Source: Bradyrhizobium sp. 195
GTDB taxonomy: Bacteria; Pseudomonadota; Alphaproteobacteria; Rhizobiales; Xanthobacteraceae
Direction of reading: 5' to 3'
Assembly (NCBI RefSeq): GCF_023101665.1
Contig: NZ_CP082161.1
Location: forward strand, 7,254,001 to 7,318,000
Length of the DNA: 64,000 nt
Position numbers and translations under genes: made by a program. Shown here in pieces: positions 7,838 to 16,708 of the stretch; position 1 is the stretch's first letter; each line of letters opens with the position of its first letter. Below the pieces are notes generated by a model that worked only from the letters and a program-made list of their open reading frames with translations, did not search any database and had not been told where the DNA came from.

Positions 7838-9217
7838 ATGGCCAAGCAGATTAGGCTCAACGCCTTCGCGATGAATTGCGTCGCACATCAGTCACCCGGC
7901 CTGTGGACCCATCCGCGCGACCGCACCGCCGAGTATAACCGCCTGCCCTACTGGATCGATCTCGCCAGGACGCTGGAGCGGGGCCGCTTCGACGGGCTGT
8001 TCCTGGCCGACGTGCTCGGGGTCTACGACGTCTATGGCAACAGCCCTGACGCGGCGTTGCGCAACGCAGCACAGACGCCGTCAAACGAGCCGCTGCTGTT
8101 GCTCTCGGCCATGGCCGCGGTGACGCAAAATCTCGGCTTCGGCGTGACCAGCAATTTGTCGTTCGAACCGCCCTATCCGTTCGCACGGCGAATGTCGACG
8201 CTCGATCATCTCACCGAGGGCCGGATCGGCTGGAATGTCGTCACCGGCTATCTCGACAGCGCCGCCCGCGGCGCCGGCAAGGACAAGCAGGCCGGACACG
8301 ACGACCGCTACGACATCGCCGACGAATATATGGAGGTGGTCTACAAGCTCTGGGAAGGAAGCTGGGAGGACGACGCCGTGCTGCGCGACCGCAAGCGCGG
8401 CATCTTCACCGATCCGACAAAAGTTCATCGCGTCAACCACGAGGGCGCGAACTACCGCATCAACAACACCATCCATCTCAGTGAGCCCTCGCCCCAGCGC
8501 ACGCCGGTGCTGTACCAGGCCGGCACCTCGCCGCGCGGCCGGCAGTTCGCGGCCAAGCACGCCGAATGCGTCTTCATGTCGGGACCATCGGCCAAGATCA
8601 TTGCGCCGCGCGTGTCGGCGATCCGCCAGGAAGCCGCCGCTCTTGGTCGCAATCCGGCGGAGATCCTGATGTTCTCGATGATGACGATCATCCTCGGCAA
8701 CACGGAGGCCGAAGCGGCTGCGAAATATGCCGACTACCGCTCGCACATCAATCCGGAAGGCGCGCTCGCGCTGATGTCGGGATGGACCGGCATCGACTTC
8801 TCCGGCTATGAGCTCGACCAGCAAGTGCGACACGTCCAGAACGATGCCGGCCGCAGTGCCCTCGACAACGTTACACGGGGTGATCCTGACCGTGTCTGGA
8901 CCGTGCGCGACGTCATCGAGCATGTCGGCATCGGCGGTGCCGGCCCCGTCGTCGTCGGCACGCCCGAAAGCGTCGCCGACAAGATCGAGGACTGGTTCGA
9001 GAAGACCGACGTCGACGGCCTCAATGTTGCGTTTGCGATCTCGCCAGGCGATTTCGAGGACATTTCGGACATGCTGGTGCCGGAGCTGACCAAGCGCGGG
9101 CGGTATAAGCCCGAGTATGCGAAGGGCACGCTGCGCGAGAAGCTGTTCGGCGGCGGCCGCGCAAGGCTCGATGCGCCGCATCCCGCGGCGGGATATCGGG
9201 TGGGAAATAAGGGATAG
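7838..9217 (+). CDS. LLM-class flavin monooxygenase (NtaA/SnaA/DszA type)
   Basis: A 459-residue flavin-dependent monooxygenase of the luciferase-like fold, in the NtaA/SnaA/DszA/SoxA subgroup that uses reduced FMN to attack chelators, sulfur heterocycles and related compounds. Typical features are the N-terminal MNCVAHQSPGLWTHP, FDGLFLADVLGVYDVY at about residues 50-65, the GRIGWNVVTGY stretch at about 129-139 and the HRVNHEG substrate-loop motif. The length matches the subgroup (about 440-460). The ATG at 7838 is chosen because the family begins there; the frame is open for 60 more codons upstream, through the putative regulatory array. A partner flavin reductase is not seen nearby. Substrate unknown. 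Confidence 0.92.
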   Translation: MAKQIRLNAFAMNCVAHQSPGLWTHPRDRTAEYNRLPYWIDLARTLERGRFDGLFLADVLGVYDVYGNSPDAALRNAAQTPSNEPLLLLSAMAAVTQNLGFGVTSNLSFEPPYPFARRMSTLDHLTEGRIGWNVVTGYLDSAARGAGKDKQAGHDDRYDIADEYMEVVYKLWEGSWEDDAVLRDRKRGIFTDPTKVHRVNHEGANYRINNTIHLSEPSPQRTPVLYQAGTSPRGRQFAAKHAECVFMSGPSAKIIAPRVSAIRQEAAALGRNPAEILMFSMMTIILGNTEAEAAAKYADYRSHINPEGALALMSGWTGIDFSGYELDQQVRHVQNDAGRSALDNVTRGDPDRVWTVRDVIEHVGIGGAGPVVVGTPESVADKIEDWFEKTDVDGLNVAFAISPGDFEDISDMLVPELTKRGRYKPEYAKGTLREKLFGGGRARLDAPHPAAGYRVGNKG

Positions 9218-9242
9218 ACGGAAAGTCGCGCCACCCCCTCGC

Positions 9243-9347
9243 TGTCATGCCCCGGCTTGACCGGGGCATCCAGTACGCCGCGGCCATTCGGCTCAATCAC
9301 CGCCGCCTCTGGAATACTGGATCGCCCGATCAAGTCGGGCGATGACA
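9243..9347. repeat. Palindromic intergenic repeat, type 1 (copy b)
   Basis: Second copy of the element at 1692-1794: it starts CTGTCATGCCCCGGCTTGAC and ends CAAGTCGGGCGATGACA, with the shared inner words GCATCCAGTACGC and CTCTGGAATACTGGATCG. It lies between the convergent monooxygenase and ThDP-enzyme genes, the same kind of position as copy a. Confidence 0.8.
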
Positions 9348-9390
9348 ACTGAGTATGTGGCGGCCTCGGCGCAATAGCTCTGCCACCGCC

Positions 9391-11052
9391 CTACACCTTC
9401 CCGTCCACCATCACCTCGATCAGCTTCGTGCCCGGCCGATTGAACGCCGACGCCAGCGTCGCTTTCAGCTCGCTGGGATCGCTGACCTTGATCGCCTCGC
9501 ACCCCAGCGCTTTCGCGACGCCGGCGAAATCCACGGGTGGATCGACGAAATCCATGCCGACATAATTGTCGTCGCCGTGGAAGGCGAGCAGGCGCTGCTT
9601 GATGATGCGGTAGCCGCCATTGTTGGCGATGACGACGTTGAGCGGCAGCTTGTGATGCGCCGCGGTCCACAGCGACTGGATCGAATACATCGCGCTGCCG
9701 TCGCCCGAGAAGCAAACGACGGGGCGATCCGGATTGGCGATGCTGGCGCCGACCGATGCCGGCAGGCCCCAGCCGATGCCGCCGGACGCGAGGCCGTGAT
9801 AGCCGTAGCGATCGCGATGCGGCCGCAGCGCCGTGATCTGGCGGCTCGAGGTGAGGCCTTCGTCGACCAGGATGGCATTTTCCGGCATGGCCTCGACCAT
9901 TTGCAGCACCAGGAAGTCCGGATCGATGGGGCTGCGGCCTGCGCTCTTGCCGATCTGCTCAACCAGCACGGCGCGGCGCGCGGTCCAGTTCTTCGGCGCC
10001 AGCTCGGCGAGGCGCTGCTTCGCCCGGCTCGCAAGTGCTGCACCGCCCATCTCCTTCAGCACCGGGATCAGCGCGCGCAGCGTTTCCTTCAAATCCGCCT
10101 TCAGCGCGATCTCGACGCCGTAGTTCTTGGCGATCTCCCAATCGACGAGACCGATCTGGACGATGCCGAGACCCTCCGGCAGCGCATCGACCTCACTGTA
10201 AACCGACATGCGCAAGGGATCGCCGCCGAGCGCGATCAGGAGGTCATATGACGCAAGCGTATCGCGCGCGACCTTCTGCACGCGCGCCAGGGTACCGACG
10301 AAGCTCGGACTCTCCGAGAGGAAGTGCGAGCCAAAGGGCGTCGAGGACTGGTAAGCGGCCGCGCCGAGCAGCTCCGCGAGTTCGGCCGCCTCCTTCAGGG
10401 CGTCACTCTTCACCACCTCGTCCATGGTAACGATGACGGGACGCTCCGCCCTAAGGAGCCGCGCCGCAAAGGCTTTCAACGCTTCGTCCGATGGTCTTGT
10501 CCGCGCGTCGATGCGGGTAGAGCGACCGAGGTCGATCCCGGCCTCGCTGTTCAGGATGTCGCCGGGCAGCGAGATGAACACCGGCCCGGTCGGCGGCGTG
10601 GTCGCGACCTTGGCGGCGCGGCGGACGATACGGGGCAAATCCTCCAGCCGCGTCACCTCCACCGCCCATTTCACCAGTGGTTCGGCCATCCGCACCAAGG
10701 GGCCATACAGAACCGGCTCCATCAGGCCGTGGCCCTGCTCCTGCTGTCCCGCGGTCAGGATCATCGGCGTGCCCGTGAACTGGGCGTTGTAGAGCGAGCC
10801 CATCGCGTTGCCGAGCCCCGGCGCGACATGGACGTTGCAGGCGACGAGCTTGCCGGAGGCGCGGCTATAGCCATCGGCGATCGCGACCACCAGGCTCTCC
10901 TGCATCGCCATCACATAGGTGAGGTCGGGATGGTCCTTCAGCGCATGCATGATCGGCAACTCGGTGGTGCCGGGGTTTCCGAACAGATGCGTGATGCCCT
11001 CGTCCTTGAGCAGCGCGAGAAAGGCGGAGCGGCCGGTGATGTTGTTCTTCAT
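9391..11052 (-). CDS. ThDP-dependent enzyme, benzoylformate decarboxylase / acetolactate synthase-like
   Basis: A 553-residue thiamine-diphosphate enzyme. The N-terminal PYR domain has the cofactor-activating glutamate E52 in MQESLVVAIADGYSRASG, and the C-terminal PP domain has the Mg/ThDP motif GDGSAMYSIQ, ending in IANNGG, at about 447-477. The short N-terminus, the FGNPGTTELP loop and the single-subunit layout are closer to benzoylformate decarboxylases (MdlC-like) than to biosynthetic acetolactate synthases. It therefore probably decarboxylates an aromatic or aliphatic 2-oxo acid. The ATG at 11052 has GGAGG five bases upstream; 28 upstream codons are open but lack family likeness. An aldehyde dehydrogenase and an enolase-superfamily gene in the window could act before or after it, which is inference. 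Confidence 0.88.
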   Translation of the reverse strand: MKNNITGRSAFLALLKDEGITHLFGNPGTTELPIMHALKDHPDLTYVMAMQESLVVAIADGYSRASGKLVACNVHVAPGLGNAMGSLYNAQFTGTPMILTAGQQEQGHGLMEPVLYGPLVRMAEPLVKWAVEVTRLEDLPRIVRRAAKVATTPPTGPVFISLPGDILNSEAGIDLGRSTRIDARTRPSDEALKAFAARLLRAERPVIVTMDEVVKSDALKEAAELAELLGAAAYQSSTPFGSHFLSESPSFVGTLARVQKVARDTLASYDLLIALGGDPLRMSVYSEVDALPEGLGIVQIGLVDWEIAKNYGVEIALKADLKETLRALIPVLKEMGGAALASRAKQRLAELAPKNWTARRAVLVEQIGKSAGRSPIDPDFLVLQMVEAMPENAILVDEGLTSSRQITALRPHRDRYGYHGLASGGIGWGLPASVGASIANPDRPVVCFSGDGSAMYSIQSLWTAAHHKLPLNVVIANNGGYRIIKQRLLAFHGDDNYVGMDFVDPPVDFAGVAKALGCEAIKVSDPSELKATLASAFNRPGTKLIEVMVDGKV

Positions 11053-11157
11053 GTTTCCTCCGAGAGCGGACGTTGCCGCAAGGACGAACGGCATGATGGC
11101 CGAAATCTTGCTAGACGCGCAAGGAAGTGCGGTCATGGCTGCGTTGCGCGTGACGGT

Positions 11158-11331
11158 CTCGTGTCCCGGACGCGGCGCAGCGCGTTAGCGGTGCGACGCA
11201 GAGCCGGGACCAGATTCGCGACGAGCTCGCCGATGCATGGGCCCCGGCTCAGCAGCGCATCACCGAACCGGACGATGCTGCGCATCGCCGGGGAGGTGCT
11301 GCGCTGCGTCCGGGGCACGAGAGCGGAGCTA
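11158..11331. repeat. Palindromic intergenic repeat, type 3
   Basis: The outer arms CTCGTGTCCCGGACGC and GCGTCCGGGGCACGAG are nearly perfectly complementary and enclose further GC-rich palindromes. The element fills the gap between the GFA-like gene and the ThDP-enzyme gene on the minus strand. It abuts the stop codon of the GFA-like gene. Confidence 0.6.
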
Positions 11332-11832
11332 CATCTCCTCCCGTCCCAATTCGAACGGATCCTCGCCACCTGCGCGCTTCTTCTTTTTCGAGCGTTGCCA
11401 GACCACGCCGGGAAAACCCTTCAGCGGCACCAGCGGCTCGCCGGTATAAGCCCATTCCTGCAGCTCTTCGATCGCGATGTGGTAGAGCGGTTGCCGACCG
11501 GTGCGCTCGTTGAAAAGCGCGCGGGGGATGTTGACCATGTGCGGGCCGCGCGGGCGCTCATAGGCGATCGGCGTGCCGCAATGCGAGCAGAAGCTGCGCG
11601 CGGTCCTGGTGGCCTTGTCCTCGTAGCGGGTGAGCGCGGTCTTGCCTGACATGATGCGAAACCGCTTCTTCCAGCTTCCGACGTAGGTCGCGTAGGCCGC
11701 GCCGTGAGCGCGGCGGCTGGCGACGGAGTGATCGTGCCAGGCCCAGCGCGCGGGGATGTCGATCTCGAAGGTGACCTTGCCGCAGAGGCATTGGCCGGTG
11801 GCTGTACCTGCGGCGGCTGCGGCTTTGGCCAT
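11329..11832 (-). CDS. GFA-like (glutathione-dependent formaldehyde-activating fold) protein lacking the catalytic Cys triad
   Basis: A 167-residue protein of the GFA/CENP-V fold. The structural zinc site looks intact: C15/C17 (GQCLCGKV) and C82/C85 (FCSHCGTP). The second site, which in GFA and relatives is CxCxxC and binds glutathione or zinc, is here HDHSVAS at residues 33-39, so all three cysteines are absent. The protein therefore either uses histidines or has no classical activity. The C-terminus (residues about 145-167) is Lys-rich, then acidic. It lies upstream of the ThDP-enzyme gene on the same strand with a palindromic repeat between them. Family call is firm, function is not. Confidence 0.85.
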   Translation of the reverse strand: MAKAAAAAGTATGQCLCGKVTFEIDIPARWAWHDHSVASRRAHGAAYATYVGSWKKRFRIMSGKTALTRYEDKATRTARSFCSHCGTPIAYERPRGPHMVNIPRALFNERTGRQPLYHIAIEELQEWAYTGEPLVPLKGFPGVVWQRSKKKKRAGGEDPFELGREEM

Positions 11833-11838
11833 AGTCTC

Positions 11839-11925
11839 TCCTCATCGTCATCGCGAGCGTAGCGAAGCGATCCAGAATGTTTCCGCGGAGGCAGTCTGGA
11901 TTGCTTCGCTGCGCTCGCAATGACG
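11839..11925. repeat. Palindromic intergenic repeat, type 4
   Basis: The arms CGTCATCGCGAGCGTAGCGA and CGCTGCGCTCGCAATGACG pair across a short centre with CCAGAATG and CAGTCTGGATTGC. It resembles the GCGAGCG-AGCGAAGC elements scattered in Bradyrhizobium-type genomes. It lies between the GFA-like and old-yellow-enzyme genes. Confidence 0.75.
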
Positions 11926-11955
11926 GAGTTTGTAGCGCGGTCGGAGCTACACGAG

Positions 11956-12046
11956 ATCCGTAGCCCGGATGGAGCGAAGCGCAATCCGGGGTCTTTGCCT
12001 CGCAGAACGAAAAACCCGGATTTCGCTGCGCTCCATCCGGGCTACG
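11956..12046. repeat. Palindromic intergenic repeat, type 5
   Basis: The arms CGTAGCCCGGATGGAGCGAA and CGCTCCATCCGGGCTACG pair to form a long stem. It is directly adjacent to the type 4 element and just downstream of the old-yellow-enzyme stop codon. Confidence 0.75.
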
Positions 12047-12053
12047 AAGGAAC

Positions 12054-13180
12054 CTACGCCGGCGTCAGCTCGTCGTACACCGGATAATCCGTATACCCCT
12101 TCTCCTCACCGCCGTAGAACGTCGCACGGTTGTACGGCGTGATCGGATAGTCGTGCTGCAGGCGGCGCGGCAGATCGGGATTGGAGATGAAGATGCGGCC
12201 GAAGGCGATGATATCGGCATGGCCCTCGGCGATCGCCGCGTTCGCTGTCTCGCCGACAAACCCGCCAGCGGTCATCAGCACGCCGCTGTAGTGCGGGCGG
12301 AACAGCACCATTGCGGAGGGCACATTCTGCCAGTTGACGTCGGCGCGGCCCGCACCGCTCGAGCGCGGCTCGATGAAATGCAGGTAAGCGAGGCCGAGCT
12401 TGTCGAGCGACTTCACAACATGCGTGTAGAGCGGCATCGGGTCGGGCTCGCCGGAATCATTGGCGATGCCGTGGGGTGACAGCCGCACGGCGACGCGGTT
12501 CGCACCCCAGACGTCGATCGCAGCGTGCGTGACTTCCAGCAGAAGTCGCGCGCGGTTCTCGATCGAACCGCCATATTGATCGGTGCGCTGATTGCTGCGC
12601 GATTGCAGGAATTGCTCGAGCAGGTAACCGTTGGCGCCGTGGATTTCGACACCGTCGAAACCGGCCGCGAGCGCGTTCTTGGCACCTTGCCGGAACGCCT
12701 CGACAATATCCTTGACCTCTTCGGTCTCCAGCGCGCGCGGCGTCTCATAGTCGGAGATCTTGCCGTCGGCCGTCATTGCCTTCATCCCTTCCGCCTTGAT
12801 CGGGATCGCCGAAGCGGAAACCGGCAACTCGCCGCCATGGAAGGAGGAGTGCGAGACGCGGCCGACATGCCAGAGCTGGAGGAAGATGATGCCGCCCTTG
12901 GCGTGCACCGCGTCGACCACCTTGCGCCAGCCGGCGATCTGCGCCTCCGAATAGATGCCGGGCGTTGCCGGGTTGCCGCGACCGTGCGAGAGCACCGGCG
13001 AGGCTTCGGCGATGATCAGGCCGCCCTTTGTGGCGCGTTGGCCATAATATTCGGCGTTGAGCGGGCGCGGCGAAAAGCTCTCGCGCGCGGCCCGCATACG
13101 CGTCAGCGGCGCCATCGCGACGCGATCGCGAGCTTGTACGGACCGACCTGTAACGGCTTGAACAACGCCTCGAATTTCAT
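12054..13180 (-). CDS. Old yellow enzyme family alkene reductase, apparent 1-bp frameshift near the 5' end
   Basis: An FMN-dependent NADH:flavin oxidoreductase (OYE/NemA type) that reduces activated alkenes or nitro compounds. The uninterrupted part runs from 13115 (MAPLTRMRA) to 12054, 353 residues, with the usual HxxN-type active-site region (VEIHGANGYLLEQFL) and the later FGRIFISNPDLP flavin-phosphate stretch. The first 18 family-typical residues, starting at the ATG at 13180 (MKFEALFKPLQVGPYKLA), are present in another frame. One missing base between 13126 and 13127 accounts exactly for the break: restoring it gives ...LAHRVAMAPLTR. Either the gene is broken, or the read lacks one base. 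Internal initiation at 13115 would lose the first beta strand. Confidence 0.85.
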
Positions 13181-13301
13181 GGGGGGCACCGACTGGCTAT
13201 GAAAGGATGCGGATCATATATCGAAGGGCGGCCACCGGAAAAGTCGCCGCCCCACAGAAAAGCAGATATTCCCTCTCGCGGAAGGCGGGAGAGAACAGAT
13301 G

Positions 13302-14798
13302 TTACGCCGTCTTGATCCAGACGGCCTTCACGTTGAGATATTCCTCGACGTGCTGCTTGCCGGACTCGCGGCCGTAGCCGCTCATCTTGTAACCGCCGAA
13401 AGGCACGGCCGGATCCATCGCCTGGTAGCAGTTCACCCACACCGAACCGGCGCGCAGCGACTTCGCAACCGCATGCGCCTTGCTGACGTCGCGCGTCCAC
13501 AGGCCGGAACCGAGGCCGAAGGTGGTGTTGTTGGCGCGTTTGACGAGCTCGTCCATGTCCTTGAACGCGATCGCGGAGATGACGGGACCGAAAATCTCCT
13601 CCTGCGCGATGCGCATGTTGTCCTGGACGCCTGCGAACACGGTCGGCGAGACGAAAAAGCCCTTCGACAGCGCGCCCTCGGTGACACGGCCGCCGCCGGC
13701 AAGCGCCCTCGCGCCTTCCTTCTGGCCGATGTCGAGATAACCGGTGACGCGCTCGAGCTGCTGCTCGGACACTAGCGGGCCGATCTGCACATTGGGATCG
13801 AGACCGTTGCCGACTTGCAGCTTCTTGCCGAACTCGGCGACGCGGCCAACGAATTCCTCGTAGATCGCCTGCTCGACGAACAGACGGGTGCCGGCGCTGC
13901 AGATCTGTCCGGAATTGGCGAACACCGCCATCGCGGCACCGGGCACGGCGGCATCGAGATCGGCATCCGCGAACACGATGTCCGGCGACTTGCCGCCGAG
14001 CTCGAGCGAAACGCGCTTGAGATTGCCGGCGGAGGCCCGGATGATCGACTGACCCGTGACATGCGAGCCGGTGAAGGCGACCTTGTCGACGTCGTGATGC
14101 GAGGCGAGCGCGGCGCCCGCGGTCTCGCCGTAGCCGGGCACGACGTTGATGACGCCGGGCGGAATACCCGCTTCCATTGCGAGCTCCGCGATGCGCAGCG
14201 AGGTCAGCGGCGCCTCCTCGGCGGGCTTGAGCACCACGGTGCAGCCGGTCGCGATTGCGGGACCGATCTTCCAGATCGTCGCGGTGAGCGGACCGTTCCA
14301 GGGAATGATCGCGCCGACGACGCCGATCGGCTCCTTCAGCGTATAGGAGAAGATTTCGCCAGGAAGCGAGTTCGCGATGGTCTCGCCATGGATCGCCGTG
14401 GTCTGGCCGGCGTAGTAACGCAGCATGCCGACGGCGCGCAGACGATAGGCGCGGGTGCGGCTGAGCGGCGCACCCATGTCGAGCGTGTCGAGCTGCGACA
14501 ATTCGTCGAAATTCTTCTCGACGAGATCGGCAAGCTTCAGAAGCAGGTTCTGCCGCTCGAACGGCTTGACCTTGCTCCAGGGTCCTTCGAAGGCGCGGCG
14601 GGCGGCGGCGACCGCACGATCGATGTCTTCCTTGTCACCCTCGGCGACCGTTGCGAGCAACTCGCCTGTCGCGGGATTGTGGGTCTCGAAGCGCTTGCCC
14701 GAGGCTGCATCGACCCACTTCCCGTCGATCAGCATCTGCTTGTAGGACCCGTTCGCGAACGGATGACGCGTGATCGGAATAGCCTGCGACACAGCCAT
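13302..14798 (-). CDS. NAD(P)-dependent aldehyde dehydrogenase
   Basis: A 498-residue aldehyde dehydrogenase of the standard soluble superfamily, oxidising an aldehyde to its acid. Catalytic residues are in place: N168 in IIPWNGP, E266 in SLELGGKSP, and the nucleophile C300 in SGQICSAG. The C-terminal oligomerisation part ends PFGGYKMSGYGRESG..., typical of betaine/vanillin/phenylacetaldehyde-type enzymes. The ATG at 14798 is preceded by AGGGAG. It lies 122 bp upstream of the old yellow enzyme on the same strand and within 3 kb of a decarboxylase that could make an aldehyde, so a role in aromatic or oxo-acid catabolism is plausible. Substrate unknown. Confidence 0.94.
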   Translation of the reverse strand: MAVSQAIPITRHPFANGSYKQMLIDGKWVDAASGKRFETHNPATGELLATVAEGDKEDIDRAVAAARRAFEGPWSKVKPFERQNLLLKLADLVEKNFDELSQLDTLDMGAPLSRTRAYRLRAVGMLRYYAGQTTAIHGETIANSLPGEIFSYTLKEPIGVVGAIIPWNGPLTATIWKIGPAIATGCTVVLKPAEEAPLTSLRIAELAMEAGIPPGVINVVPGYGETAGAALASHHDVDKVAFTGSHVTGQSIIRASAGNLKRVSLELGGKSPDIVFADADLDAAVPGAAMAVFANSGQICSAGTRLFVEQAIYEEFVGRVAEFGKKLQVGNGLDPNVQIGPLVSEQQLERVTGYLDIGQKEGARALAGGGRVTEGALSKGFFVSPTVFAGVQDNMRIAQEEIFGPVISAIAFKDMDELVKRANNTTFGLGSGLWTRDVSKAHAVAKSLRAGSVWVNCYQAMDPAVPFGGYKMSGYGRESGKQHVEEYLNVKAVWIKTA

Positions 14799-14977
14799 GG
14801 CTGCACTCCCTGTCAGGTGATTGATTGGTTCGATCTGGGCGGGATCGTTGCGTCAAAGGATACAGCGGTGCCGGATAGGCGTAAAGGCAGCGCGGAACGA
14901 AGACCTCCCATGCCGACTTGTGCGGGGTCGCGCACCGCCATGTTATAACTCGAGCAAGCCCCCTCCGGAGACATCCC

Positions 14978-15823
14978 ATGCCACATTCCGCCATCGTCAA
15001 AGACAATGTTGCCGTGATCACCGGTGGCGCGTCTGGTATCGGGTTGGCCGCGGCCATGGCCTTCGCGCGCGCTGGAATGAAGGTGTGTATCGCGGATGTC
15101 GACGGGGCTCGGCTGACCGAGGCCGCAACAAAACTGTCATCCGTCACCGATGCCACAAAGGTGATGACCTTCGCCGTCGATGTCAGCAGGGCCGACAGCG
15201 TGATGGAACTGGAGCGGGCCGTGGGCGCGCATTTCGGCGGAACCGACATCCTCATGAACAATGCCGGCATCCAGCCAGGCAGCACTCTGTTCGAGGAGCC
15301 CGACAATTGGCAGCGCATCATCGCCATCAACATGTGGGGCATCATCAACGGCTCGCGCACCTTCGCGCCCAACATGATCGCGCGCGGCAAAGACGGCCTC
15401 ATCATCAACACGGGCTCGAAGCAGGGCATCACCACGCCGCCGGGCGATCCCGCCTACAATGTCTCCAAGGCCGGGGTGAAAACATTTACCGAAGCGCTCC
15501 AGCACGAGCTGCGCAACACAAAGGATTGTCGCGTCACGGCACACCTGCTGATCCCCGGCTTCGTCTTCACCGGCCTCACCGCGAAGGGACGCACCGAAAA
15601 GCCGGCCGGCGCCTGGAGGCCGGAACAGACGATCGATTTCATGCTGGCACGGCTGGAGGTGGGCGACTTTTACATTCTCTGCCCGGACAATGACGTACCG
15701 CGCGCGCTCGACGAGAAGCGCATGGAATGGGCCGCCGGCGACATCATCGAGAACCGCCCGCCACTGTCGCGCTGGCACCCGGACTATGCGGATGCGTTCA
15801 AGAGGTTTGTGGAGGGGAAGTAG
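14978..15823 (+). CDS. Short-chain dehydrogenase/reductase
   Basis: A 281-residue classical SDR oxidoreductase. The cofactor motif GGASGIG is at residues 16-22, NNAGI at about 94-98, and the catalytic S147, Y160 and K164 (YNVSK) are present. It is somewhat longer than the usual 250 residues, with an extension at residues about 195-280 that includes a WAAGDIIENRPPLSRWHPDY segment. The ATG at 14978 has CGGAGA upstream; the frame is open a further 20 codons but those lack SDR likeness. It is divergent from the aldehyde dehydrogenase gene with a 180-bp shared promoter region. Confidence 0.92.
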   Translation: MPHSAIVKDNVAVITGGASGIGLAAAMAFARAGMKVCIADVDGARLTEAATKLSSVTDATKVMTFAVDVSRADSVMELERAVGAHFGGTDILMNNAGIQPGSTLFEEPDNWQRIIAINMWGIINGSRTFAPNMIARGKDGLIINTGSKQGITTPPGDPAYNVSKAGVKTFTEALQHELRNTKDCRVTAHLLIPGFVFTGLTAKGRTEKPAGAWRPEQTIDFMLARLEVGDFYILCPDNDVPRALDEKRMEWAAGDIIENRPPLSRWHPDYADAFKRFVEGK

Positions 15824-15853
15824 GGGCGAAAGAGGAGTGGCCGCCTTCCTTCT

Positions 15854-16001
15854 CCCCTTGCGGGAGAAGGTGGCGCGAAGCGCCGGATGAGGGGTATGCA
15901 TCCGCGAATTCAACTGCGTGAAGGTGCTCGCCGAGAGAGTCCCCTCACCCGTCTCGCCGCTTTGCGGCGAGCCACCCTCTCCCACAGGGGGAGAGGGGAA
16001 G
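15854..16001. repeat. Palindromic intergenic repeat, type 6 (two facing halves)
   Basis: The stretch contains CTCCCCTTGCGGGAG followed by GGCGCGAAGCGCCGGATGAGGGG, and then, in opposite sense, CCCCTCACCCGTCTCGCCGC with CTCTCCCACAGGGGGAGAG. The two halves are rough inverted copies separated by about 50 bp, between convergent genes. Confidence 0.65.
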
Positions 16002-16004
16002 AGC

Positions 16005-16211
16005 CTACAGCGTCTCTTGCTGATGCCCGCAATTCTTGCAAGCGAACTTGACCCGGGTTTGGCCTTTCTCCGCCTGGACCCGGTTCGGCGCGCCGCACTT
16101 GCCGCAGACGGCCTCGATGCGGGTCGCGCCCTGCTTGACGACGATGGTCTTCTTTTCCATCGATTCGCGGATCAGGCGCTCGGCCTCTTCACGCAGCGAT
16201 TGTTTCGACAA
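16005..16211 (-). CDS. Small four-cysteine zinc-ribbon-like protein
   Basis: A 68-residue protein with a C36-x2-C39 ... C58-x2-C61 arrangement (VCGKCG and ACKNCG), the pattern of a small zinc ribbon. The first 25 residues are helical and charged (REEAERLIRES). I chose the TTG at 16211, which has GGAGACGAG just upstream; an internal ATG at residue 18 (MEKKTIVVK) is an alternative, and the frame stays open upstream of 16211. Role unknown; such proteins may bind RNA or act as adaptors. Confidence 0.7.
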   Translation of the reverse strand: MSKQSLREEAERLIRESMEKKTIVVKQGATRIEAVCGKCGAPNRVQAEKGQTRVKFACKNCGHQQETL

Positions 16212-16323
16212 AGCTCGTCTCCGCCTCTGAAAAGCGCGAGAGCCATATCCCACCTGCAGCCGAAGCACAATGCGTGATGCGGATCACGACCATCAAGACG
16301 TCGTTCCGGATGGTTGCGGACGC

Positions 16324-16356
16324 GAGAGCCGCGGCGCGAGCTGCTCCGCGGCTCTC
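16324..16356. terminator. Strong hairpin, possible terminator
   Basis: A perfect 11-bp stem, GAGAGCCGCGG pairing with CCGCGGCTCTC, around an 11-base loop, followed on the plus strand by CTGCTTTTC. It lies just after the stop of the YiaA-like gene (minus strand). The T-run favours the plus strand, where no gene precedes, so its use is uncertain. Confidence 0.45.
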
Positions 16357-16393
16357 CTGCTTTTCGTCCGGATCGGCTCCAGGCATCTTTTTT

Positions 16394-16669
16394 TCAAGCG
16401 GCCTTGGAAACCTCCATCAGCAGCCGCTCGGCCTTCGCGTCCTCGATGCGGTTCACCAGCCGGCTGCTCTCGTGATTGTCACGCACGGTCTTGGTCAAGG
16501 TGATGCAGGTCTGGATCAGCATGACTATACCCATGGTGAGATAGCCCTTCATCCAGAAGTCGATCGGCAGGAAGAAGACGCCGATAGCGACGAGGAACGC
16601 GGAGGCTGCAAAGGACGCGTAAGTGAAGGTCACCCAGGCGCTGCTATGGGGCTGGCCGTTCTGGTTCAT
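16394..16669 (-). CDS. YiaA/YiaB-family small inner-membrane protein
   Basis: A 91-residue protein with two membrane helices at about residues 13-33 and 41-59, separated by the conserved PIDFWMKGYL turn, which is characteristic of the YiaA/YiaB domain. The C-terminus is a charged cytoplasmic helix. It lies 40 bp after the PspA-like gene on the same strand and is probably co-transcribed with it. In many alphaproteobacteria PspA-like, YiaA-like and TetR genes occur together, suggesting an envelope-stress function; this is inference. Confidence 0.85.
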   Translation of the reverse strand: MNQNGQPHSSAWVTFTYASFAASAFLVAIGVFFLPIDFWMKGYLTMGIVMLIQTCITLTKTVRDNHESSRLVNRIEDAKAERLLMEVSKAA

Positions 16670-16708
16670 GATGGTCTCCTGTTGGCTTGAATGATGATGG
16701 GTTGGGGA

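Noticed and set aside
9391..11052. Biosynthetic acetolactate synthase large subunit (ilvB)
   Set aside because: N-terminal region and lack of a neighbouring small-subunit gene fit benzoylformate-decarboxylase-like enzymes better.
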